From NCBI RefSeq assembly GCF_030160295.1, contig NZ_BSOB01000005.1:290568-354567 (forward strand): a stretch of 64,000 bases of DNA. Reading direction: 5' to 3'. Positions 19,075-24,991 of this stretch are shown one piece after another. The notes beneath the pieces are model-generated. The model was given only the letters and a program-made list of their open reading frames with translations. It had not been told where the DNA came from and made no database searches. The DNA is from Dyella acidisoli. Its GTDB lineage: Bacteria > Pseudomonadota > Gammaproteobacteria > Xanthomonadales > Rhodanobacteraceae. The position numbers and the translations under genes are program-made. The stretch's first letter is position 1. Each line of letters starts with the position of its first letter.

Positions 19075-19728
19075 TCATATCCCATGCGTACGCATGTATT
19101 CGAACAACTGACTGTCGCTGTCGATACACAGTTTGCGCATGGCATCGTGCTTCTGCTGACTGATCGTCTTGATGCTGCGGGAAGTCACCCGGGCGATTTC
19201 CGTAACCGTCATGCCGCGCGCCAGCATGCGCATGATTTCGGCTTCTCGGGCCGATAGCGCCGAACCGGCCTGATCATCGTGGGCGCGCTGCGTGGCGGTT
19301 TCCATCGCCCCTTCCGCCAGCCGCTTGCGCAAATATTCACTGACATAGCTGCGTCCCGAGCGAACCATTTGCACCGCCAATGTCAGCTCTTTGGTCAAGG
19401 CGGTTTTCTCGACCACCGCCTGCGCGCCCGCAGTCAGCATTCCTTTGATCAGAGCCGGGTTGTGCGACATCGTGAGCACGATGATTCCCAGCCGGGGATA
19501 GCGTTCGCGTAACTGGCCAATCATCCCAAGGCCATCCACCGTTTCGCCATCGACCGGCATGGAAAAGTCGGTAATGACCAGGTCGCAGGCTTGTTCGGTC
19601 AAAAACGTAAGCAGATCCGCGCCACTATGTACCTCGCCGATGACCTGGCAATCGGCGCAATGGTTTTGAAGCAGCATACGTAATCCCACCAAGATCACGG
19701 GATGATCATCAGCTATGACAACACGCAT
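19075..19728 (-). CDS. RcsB-like response regulator (receiver plus LuxR-type HTH), 217 aa
   Basis: The receiver domain (about 1-125) has the acidic pair in VVIADDHP and the phospho-acceptor Asp54 in LVITDFSMP. A GerE/LuxR helix-turn-helix fills 150-210. Its recognition region, RSIKTISQQKHDAMRKL followed by DSQLFEYM, matches RcsB of enterobacteria (RSIKTISSQKKSAMMKL, DIALLNYL) far better than NarL- or FixJ-type proteins; this comparison is from memory. I therefore call it an RcsB homologue that binds the nine boxes in this island. No RcsC/RcsD-type kinase or phosphotransfer gene is adjacent. The start at 19728 has GGGGGG four to nine bases upstream; an upstream in-frame start at 19845 is possible but unlikely. 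A box at 20217 lies 489 bases upstream, with a terminator-like hairpin in between. Confidence 0.85.
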   Translation of the reverse strand: MRVVIADDHPVILVGLRMLLQNHCADCQVIGEVHSGADLLTFLTEQACDLVITDFSMPVDGETVDGLGMIGQLRERYPRLGIIVLTMSHNPALIKGMLTAGAQAVVEKTALTKELTLAVQMVRSGRSYVSEYLRKRLAEGAMETATQRAHDDQAGSALSAREAEIMRMLARGMTVTEIARVTSRSIKTISQQKHDAMRKLCIDSDSQLFEYMRTHGI

Positions 19729-20057
19729 ACACCCCCCAGGCAGGTCTACCAAAAAGCGGCGCCGTCCGGCTGGCAAAACGATGGGAATCCATGCCGCAAA
19801 CAATGGACCAGCACCTATGCCTCGCTGTGCCGAACAAGAGCGCATCCAACGCTCAAATCAGCACGGGCGCTAGTCTATGACCAGACTGCACGGGTTTGTA
19901 CAGCCCCGGTTTTCCAGGATGTGACCTAGCTTGCGGGCAGCTATCTGACGCAGATGGCATTTGATCGATCCATATCACTCTAATGGCCGCGAACGACGGC
20001 CTAAACGCCTGCTGCTGCGGCAGGGCGTCACATGAGGAACAGGCACCGGCGTCAGGT

Positions 20058-20182
20058 AAAAAACCAGCTCGGTCAACCCGCGACCAAGTACTACATGCGT
20101 AACAGGGGGTCTAAATTTTGGGTCGCAGCGCGCCGGGTCTCACGACCGGGTATCAAGGCGCATCAAGCGGCCGAGCTGGGTT
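20058..20182 (-). ncRNA. Putative RcsB-driven small RNA 2 or long leader of the regulator gene
   Basis: Downstream of the box at 20217 the minus strand contains CCAGCTCGG close to the predicted 5' end (20179-20171). This pairs perfectly with CCGAGCTGG (20072-20064), which directly precedes six T residues (20063-20058). Inside are a CCGGTC-GTGA-GACC hairpin with a GNRA-type loop and a 7-bp stem next to the 3' end. A 5'-3' closing stem ending in a U-tract suggests a discrete structured RNA of about 125 nt. It could also be an attenuator in the leader of the response-regulator gene 330 bases further on. Confidence 0.42.
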
Positions 20183-20216
20183 GCTAGAGATTGCTGAAAG
20201 CCCGAAACAAATAACA

Positions 20217-20230
20217 TCAGAGCATTCCTA
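20217..20230 (-). promoter_or_regulatory. RcsB-like box upstream of putative small RNA 2 and the regulator gene
   Basis: The minus strand reads TAGGAATGCTCTGAT, a consensus copy, with a -10-like CAATCT about 23 bases downstream. It would allow autoregulation of the response regulator if transcription reads through. Confidence 0.7.
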
Positions 20231-20337
20231 CCTGCTTTGCGTGATGCAAACACGGCTTCATTTCGCAGTGAATCAGCGTCCTTCTCCACTTCGGCGAGGA
20301 AGCGTCGCACCGTCAAACTACCTCGAACATGAGCAGT

Positions 20338-20904
20338 TCACTGCAGCCGAATGTGGCTGCCCGGATCGTGGTCCATTCGCGTGACATGCGTAACACCGTT
20401 GTACACATACTTCACGTCGTAGCCGACGATCTCGCTACTCGTTTCATTGACGGTGTTGCATTGATGCTCGACCGTGGACGTCACTTGCGCTTGCTGGTGC
20501 GCTGCTTCGATGCGGTTGCCCGCATAACCGCCGCCCACCGCGCCCACCACCGTCGCCACCGTCTGGCCTTTGCCGTGACCCACCATATGGCCGAGCAGAC
20601 CTCCCGCCACCGCACCGATGGCGGTGCCTGCGATATCGTGCTGATCTTTCGGCGGCTCGGTGTGGTTGACGACGACATCCTGGCAAACCTGCCTTGGATG
20701 CTCGACGGTTTTGTGTACGGGCGTTGTGCTGAGCACGTCGCCGTATTCAGGACCGCGGATAACCGGCACAGCAGCCGGCGTTGCGGCCGAGGACGCACCG
20801 GCGGTTCCGACGTCCGCAGTTGCATCGCGGTTGCATCCGCCCAGGCCCACCACGAGGACTATCGTCGTGCCCGTAATCAATACATAGCTCAACAGTTTCT
20901 TCAT
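20338..20904 (-). CDS. Glycine-zipper (2TM) outer-membrane lipoprotein, 188 aa
   Basis: The N-terminus is a lipoprotein signal with lipobox VGLGGC (Cys24), so the mature protein should be lipidated. The central part (about 95-130) is a glycine-zipper 2TM domain, GTAIGAVAGGLLGHMVG and VVGAVGGGYAGNRIE, as in SlyB, OsmB and YcfJ. The C-terminal 55 residues include a Cys and YDVKYVYNG, as in YcfJ-like proteins. It probably affects outer-membrane integrity. Members of this class (osmB) are known Rcs targets in enterobacteria, which fits the RcsB-like box 271 bases upstream. Start 20904 has GAGGAG eight bases before it. Confidence 0.85.
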   Translation of the reverse strand: MKKLLSYVLITGTTIVLVVGLGGCNRDATADVGTAGASSAATPAAVPVIRGPEYGDVLSTTPVHKTVEHPRQVCQDVVVNHTEPPKDQHDIAGTAIGAVAGGLLGHMVGHGKGQTVATVVGAVGGGYAGNRIEAAHQQAQVTSTVEHQCNTVNETSSEIVGYDVKYVYNGVTHVTRMDHDPGSHIRLQ

Positions 20905-20999
20905 TCGCTACTCCTCAATTGTGGAATGCCGTTGCAACAACGAGCCATTCCATGTGCTCTCGTTCGGCAGGCAGGCATCGAACGTTGTTCGCACCCTTG

Positions 21000-21140
21000 A
21001 AAGAAAATCCCTGGCGATCGGGAAACCCCACACCATCCCGATCGCCATTCAGCAACATGGCTGATCCAAGGCAATCGCCGAGGAGGAAACATACGAAACA
21101 GCACACATCACAAGCCATGCGATGCCGAAGCATGGTTGCG
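21000..21140 (-). ncRNA. Putative RcsB-driven small RNA 3 or attenuated leader of the glycine-zipper gene
   Basis: The minus strand downstream of the box at 21175 forms a perfect 11-bp stem, GGCGATCGGGA / TCCCGATCGCC (21046-21013), followed by AGGGA and TTTTCTTT (21007-21000). The tail CAGGGATTTT is identical to that of putative small RNA 1. The hairpin lies about 95 bases before the glycine-zipper start, so it is either the end of a roughly 140-nt small RNA or a conditional terminator in the mRNA leader. Confidence 0.42.
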
Positions 21141-21174
21141 GGAGGAGTGTCGAGAAGGAGAAGGCGAGCTGCAA

Positions 21175-21188
21175 TCAGAACATTCCTA
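21175..21188 (-). promoter_or_regulatory. RcsB-like box upstream of the glycine-zipper lipoprotein gene
   Basis: The minus strand reads TAGGAATGTTCTGAT, with one change from consensus in the second half. A -10-like GACACT follows about 23 bases downstream. Confidence 0.6.
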
Positions 21189-21287
21189 CCGCGATGGCAG
21201 CTAAGGTGTCCCACGTTTTTTTGCTTGGTGGGTTCCTTAAAATTTCGAAGCCATGCAAACTCGCCATGATCCTTCAAACTGCCCAAG

Positions 21288-21315
21288 CGTCATCCCAGCG
21301 AAAGCTGGGATGACG
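21288..21315. repeat. REP-like 28-bp palindrome
   Basis: CGTCATCCCAG-CGAA-AGCTGGGATGACG type element, identical in all 28 bases to 36572-36599. It lies 3' of the FecR-domain gene. Confidence 0.85.
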
Positions 21316-21361
21316 AGCAAAAAAGGTGAGGCAGTAAGTTACTGAGACAGTTTTTGCAGCT

Positions 21362-22915
21362 TTACAACCTGACCTCATCCAGCCTGGTCGTGGTATCTGG
21401 ACACTGCTGCCCCTTTTGCCGCCTGTCGCAGACCACGGCGGACTTCAAGCTTCCGATCCAGAAATCGACTTGTTCTTTGGTGGGTTTGAACCTGAAAGTT
21501 TTCTGCAATACGTAGAAGCTGTCGTTACCCTGGATGATCTTGAACAAAGCGACTTCAGGCTTGCCTGTCGACGGATTGCGCGGGCATTCCATCACCCAAA
21601 AGGCATAGGCGTAGCCGTTTTCCGTCCCATTGACAGGCATGGACGTGTCGCTTCCGGCACATAGCTTGGACCACTTTTCCTTCGTGGTAGCCCAGAATTG
21701 TTTTTCATCGGTGATCTTCATGCCATGAAGAATTTGGACGCTCAGCATTTCCGTCCAGTGATCCATCGATTCGCCGTTGGGGATATACACCTGTGCACGC
21801 AAGTGGCCTTGTACCTGCGTGGTCCCCAACTGATGGCCGGAGGGAAGCCGATAGTAGAGATTCTCACCCGCGAAAGGAGCCGTCCGCGCGATGTGCAGTA
21901 CGCAGGTACTGTCCATACCCTCCAGCTTCTGCCGATCGACGCCACGCACACGCACGGCATAGTCACCATCCGGCACGTCGGGCAGATCCATTGCTGGCGA
22001 TGCATCGAGACGATCGAGCAGCAAAGCTTCGAACTTATCGTTGGAGGCCATTTGCATGCGATAGCTCGTGGCATCCTTTATCGGAACCCATGTCACCGCA
22101 TAAGGCCATCGATCGATGGGCTGCGTCGGGCATTGCACAGCCGGCGCATCCAGCAGCCGTTGCGGCGAACCGGGTTTGGAACCACTAGCAACGGCGACGC
22201 CATACTGTTTGGGTACCAGCACGTGGGCATCATCGCCTGCCACATCCACACCACCGGTAAGCACTTCGGTTTGCGATTGTCCCGCATCGGCCGCCACTCG
22301 AAAATGCGTGCCGCGCACGCTCGATACAGCGCTTGGTGTTTCCACACTGAAATGCGCACCGACACCCGTCATCGGCGTTACCGTGGCGGAGGCGTGGCCA
22401 TGCTGTAGGCGCAAGCGCGTATCGACCATGCCGGTTGCGCCATACGCGCTCATGTGATCCAGGACCAGCTCGCTATCGCTTTGCATCAATACGCGCGAAC
22501 CATCAGCGAATTGCAACGTAAGGCTGGCGTTATCACCCGTGCTTAGCTTGGCGCCATATCCCAGTGTCATGCCGGCTGCCACAGGCGCACGCGATGTCTG
22601 GCCGAGTAACTGCACCTGTGCGCTTCCCGCTACGGCCACTACCTGCGCGTCGGCCGGCTGCACGCGCAGCCATTCAATCGGTACACGCAAAATCATGCCG
22701 GGCGGCAGACGATGGGGATCGGCAATGCCATTGTAGTCCTGCAGCTTTTGCCACGATACGTCCGGCTTGAGATAACGGCTGGAAAGATCCCAGATGTTGT
22801 CGTCCGGCCGAACGCGGTAAACCCAATCGGCCGCCGAGGCGGCACATGCACTCAGGAAAGCCAGCACGAGCGCGGCCAGCCTCACTGATAGATGGCGATG
22901 TGGGTGGAAATGCAT
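21362..22915 (-). CDS. Secreted LysM-FecR domain protein, 517 aa
   Basis: The signal peptide ends near CAASAA. A LysM-like module (about 30-80) begins DWVYRVRPDDNIWDLSSRYL and includes LPPGMILRVP, suggesting peptidoglycan binding. A FecR-type domain (about 90-240) includes GYGAKLSTGDNASLTLQFAD and ETPSAVSSVRGTHFRV. The rest contains a fibronectin-like stretch (TWVPIKDATSYRMQMASND) and a C-terminal part with no family I recognise. There is no sigma factor, FecA-type receptor or membrane anchor, so this is not a classical FecR anti-sigma protein; I infer a periplasmic or cell-wall-associated structural or sensory role. An RcsB-like box lies 89 bases upstream. Start 22915 has GAGAG about ten bases before it. 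Confidence 0.82.
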   Translation of the reverse strand: MHFHPHRHLSVRLAALVLAFLSACAASAADWVYRVRPDDNIWDLSSRYLKPDVSWQKLQDYNGIADPHRLPPGMILRVPIEWLRVQPADAQVVAVAGSAQVQLLGQTSRAPVAAGMTLGYGAKLSTGDNASLTLQFADGSRVLMQSDSELVLDHMSAYGATGMVDTRLRLQHGHASATVTPMTGVGAHFSVETPSAVSSVRGTHFRVAADAGQSQTEVLTGGVDVAGDDAHVLVPKQYGVAVASGSKPGSPQRLLDAPAVQCPTQPIDRWPYAVTWVPIKDATSYRMQMASNDKFEALLLDRLDASPAMDLPDVPDGDYAVRVRGVDRQKLEGMDSTCVLHIARTAPFAGENLYYRLPSGHQLGTTQVQGHLRAQVYIPNGESMDHWTEMLSVQILHGMKITDEKQFWATTKEKWSKLCAGSDTSMPVNGTENGYAYAFWVMECPRNPSTGKPEVALFKIIQGNDSFYVLQKTFRFKPTKEQVDFWIGSLKSAVVCDRRQKGQQCPDTTTRLDEVRL

Positions 22916-23003
22916 AGGTAACTCTCTAGCACAAGGGATGTTAGAGCACTTCTGGCCGAGTGTTCGCCAATCTCACCTTAGATATCTACCACACCTTCGA
23001 GCA

Positions 23004-23017
23004 TCAGAGGATTCCCA
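23004..23017 (-). promoter_or_regulatory. RcsB-like box upstream of the LysM-FecR gene
   Basis: The minus strand reads TGGGAATCCTCTGAT, 89 bases before the start codon, with TATCTAAG about 20 bases downstream as a possible -10. Confidence 0.68.
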
Positions 23018-23112
23018 AAAATAACCGGCGACCCCGTCATGACTTCACCGCCATGCTCAAGCGCATCCCCAATGCAGATGAGTACTTCATGCCACTCCCC
23101 TGCTGCAATGGA

Positions 23113-23433
23113 TTATTGCCTGGATGGCGACGCCTTGCGATCACGCCTTTCAGCCACTTGCCATGCGCTACCGCGCCAGGCGGCATGCAGGGCGATGAGT
23201 GCTGCCAACCCCAGGTAACTGAGCGGATGAGTCAGAAAACGGATCGCCGCGGTCTGCACGCCCCAGGGCGGACCCAGCGTAGCCACACCGAGAGGGATTA
23301 CGACCAACACCACCCACACAGCCATCTCGAAACGTACTGCAGCGTGATCGTGTCGTCGTAGGGAATGCACCAGCGCATAAACAGCCAGGATGATAGCCAG
23401 GAGATTGGCGAGCACCATCATGAAATAAACCAT
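23113..23433 (-). CDS. Small inner-membrane protein, 106 aa, unknown function
   Basis: Three hydrophobic segments (about 3-22, 35-55, 68-88) and a basic C-terminal tail (ERRDRKASPSRQ). I do not recognise a family. It follows the 145-residue membrane protein gene after 85 bases on the same strand, so the two probably form an operon driven from the RcsB-like box at 24051. Start 23433 has GAGAGGAAC upstream. Confidence 0.72.
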   Translation of the reverse strand: MVYFMMVLANLLAIILAVYALVHSLRRHDHAAVRFEMAVWVVLVVIPLGVATLGPPWGVQTAAIRFLTHPLSYLGLAALIALHAAWRGSAWQVAERRDRKASPSRQ

Positions 23434-23518
23434 GCGTACCTGTTCCTCTCGAAACCATGACGCTTCTGACCGTGCCGTAGCAGAGCATAAGTTCCATGCC
23501 TGCCCCTTCGGATGGCGA

Positions 23519-23956
23519 TCAGTCGTCTTGCAGCACAGACCCGAACGCCTGGTGCAACTTGATGCGAATCAACGTCGTGATGAGAAGAACGACGCTCAAT
23601 GCCAACGGAACGGTGAGGGTCATGCCGGAAGGCGAATGCACGCATGAAATCATCAGCGAAAGCACCGCGGGAGCCACAATAATCCACCATGGCGTATTGC
23701 TGTCGAACCATACGCGGCGAGCTGTCATGCCATAGAGCACGCCAAGTCCCAACGAGCAGCCGAACTCAAGGAGTGAGCGTCCGCCTTCGACGAAATAGAT
23801 AGCGTCGCCGACAAGATGCGATAACGCGGAATAAGCCAGAATCCCAAAAAGCACCATCAAGATCCTTTCGTCGTGATCCTGCAGTACCTGATGCCGATGA
23901 GAATGCGCGACTTCCTCGCGATGACGACAGCCTTTGTGCGTAGGCTTCAGTGACAT
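23519..23956 (-). CDS. Membrane protein with His-rich N-terminus, 145 aa, unknown function
   Basis: A cytoplasmic N-terminus rich in His, Cys and charged residues (HKGCRHREEVAHSHRHQVLQDHDE) precedes four hydrophobic segments (about 33-50, 60-78, 88-107, 112-133). I do not recognise the family. The His cluster could bind metal, but that is inference. Start 23956 is chosen because GGGGAAAGACC stands directly before it; an upstream start at 24019 would add 21 residues without a better site. The RcsB-like box lies 95 bases upstream, and a second membrane protein gene follows. Confidence 0.75.
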   Translation of the reverse strand: MSLKPTHKGCRHREEVAHSHRHQVLQDHDERILMVLFGILAYSALSHLVGDAIYFVEGGRSLLEFGCSLGLGVLYGMTARRVWFDSNTPWWIIVAPAVLSLMISCVHSPSGMTLTVPLALSVVLLITTLIRIKLHQAFGSVLQDD

Positions 23957-24050
23957 AGGTCTTTCCCCTTTTTTTATGACCTTACTTGGCTCGAAAAACA
24001 CTTGCATGCTCCGACGCACTAATTTTGAAGCGACACAAAGCTGTCTTGAA

Positions 24051-24064
24051 TCAGAGAATTCCGA
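24051..24064 (-). promoter_or_regulatory. RcsB-like box of the minus-strand membrane-protein operon
   Basis: The minus strand reads TCGGAATTCTCTGAT, with AAAATTAG about 24 bases downstream. Together with the opposite-strand box at 24130 it forms a divergent pair 65 bases apart. Confidence 0.7.
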
Positions 24065-24129
24065 CGCTTCGAAAGGATGCGTCAGTGATACGACATGACG
24101 CCGATCTACCGATCGTCATGTGTCGAAGC

Positions 24130-24143
24130 TAGGAATACTCCGA
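24130..24143 (+). promoter_or_regulatory. RcsB-like box of the plus-strand membrane-protein gene
   Basis: The plus strand reads TAGGAATACTCCGAT, 80 bases before the start at 24223, with AATCTACT about 24 bases downstream. It is the only box facing right and it precedes the only right-facing gene in the island. Confidence 0.7.
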
Positions 24144-24222
24144 TGGCAAAGAGGACTGCGCCGGCCGAATCTACTTGGCAACACGCTTAGCTGCATCACG
24201 CGAACTGAAATAAAAAGAAGCG

Positions 24223-24615
24223 ATGAGCACTTCATCCGACACTAGTCGTTTTGACGACGCCGATCTCGCGTTCGGCATGCGCTACGTCAATTTACTTATT
24301 GCTGCGCTTATGTTCGCAGTGACTTTGTTCTTCGGGATCGCCCCGCCAATGTTTCTTGCTGGCGCGTTCGCCCTCGGGATGTCATGGCTGCTTATTACGC
24401 TTCTGCACTGGAGATATGGCTTCAAAGGAGTGCGCGAGTTGTTCTTCATATTGCTGATCATCGGATCACGTGAACTCGCCAGGCGATACCACATCACGCA
24501 AGGCAGCATGTACTGGCAGGGTATGTCGCTAGGGCTGGCATCCCCCTCACTCTTCATTGCCCTGGGTGCCAAGCCCATTCGACGCCTATGCCGGCTTCCC
24601 TCCGGCATCGGTTAA
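24223..24615 (+). CDS. Small inner-membrane protein, 130 aa, unknown function
   Basis: Up to four hydrophobic segments (about 20-38, 42-62, 72-84, 100-115) and a VirB3-like length and layout, with no residues that fix a family. It stands alone on the plus strand, divergent from the His-rich membrane protein operon, and has its own RcsB-like box. Start 24223 has AAAAAGAAG just upstream. Confidence 0.7.
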   Translation: MSTSSDTSRFDDADLAFGMRYVNLLIAALMFAVTLFFGIAPPMFLAGAFALGMSWLLITLLHWRYGFKGVRELFFILLIIGSRELARRYHITQGSMYWQGMSLGLASPSLFIALGAKPIRRLCRLPSGIG

Positions 24616-24692
24616 CAGCACCAAGGCCACACAGCACGCGAAATCTGGAACTTGCCGAGCATCACCGGGGACAGGCATGCAGGCATCGCCAC

Positions 24693-24896
24693 CTACTTCA
24701 CGCACGAACTCCCCTTCTTCTTTTGCGTCACAGCCACCATGCGCGCATGACAAGCGCCGCACAGGCGTCGACCACGATGATGGAAAATTGGACCGCGCAC
24801 GAGATGGAGGCTGCTCTGGCAATACCATTCGCCGGTTACGGCCTCCACTCGCAAGCGTTGACGCTTGACCTCGTCTTTATATTTCGTGGTCTTCAT
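24693..24896 (-). CDS. Small Cys-containing protein, 67 aa, unknown function
   Basis: The protein is basic (MKTTKYKDEVKRQRLRVEA) and carries Cys in GEWYCQSS, a CGACHA cluster in RRLCGACHARMV, and a further Cys near the end; the spacing suggests a zinc-binding fold. I do not recognise it. It lies 57 bases downstream of an RcsB-like box, with TAATACT as a good -10, which is the main support for its being real. The ribosome-binding site is weak. A longer frame starts at 24953 but would overlap the promoter. Confidence 0.55.
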   Translation of the reverse strand: MKTTKYKDEVKRQRLRVEAVTGEWYCQSSLHLVRGPIFHHRGRRLCGACHARMVAVTQKKKGSSCVK

Positions 24897-24952
24897 GGCG
24901 AACGTGCACCTGCAGTCGCATGCAGTATTAGCAGCAGATAACGCTAGCTCCA

Positions 24953-24966
24953 TCAGAGCATTCCGA
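24953..24966 (-). promoter_or_regulatory. RcsB-like box upstream of the 67-aa gene
   Basis: The minus strand reads TCGGAATGCTCTGAT, followed after about 22 bases by TAATACT, the best -10 match among the nine copies. It sits only 25 bases beyond the end of the PAS-GGDEF-EAL gene. Confidence 0.7.
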
Positions 24967-24991
24967 ACGTGCAGCAGTAGCGAAAATCGAT

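Larger units (their letters stand above)
19729..20337. other. 609-bp intergenic region upstream of the RcsB-like regulator
   Basis: It contains one RcsB-like box (20217) and a possible small RNA or leader (20182-20058). I find no supported coding sequence. The regulator's own promoter should lie between about 20058 and 19728, but I cannot place it. Confidence 0.6.
20905..21361. other. 457-bp intergenic region upstream of the glycine-zipper gene
   Basis: It holds an RcsB-like box (21175), a strong hairpin with a U-rich tail (21046-21000) and a REP-like palindrome (21288). I see no supported gene. Confidence 0.6.

Noticed and set aside
20118..20384. 88-codon plus-strand frame over the 20217 box
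   Set aside because: No ribosome-binding site, overlaps the glycine-zipper gene end and the putative RNA, and has no family resemblance.
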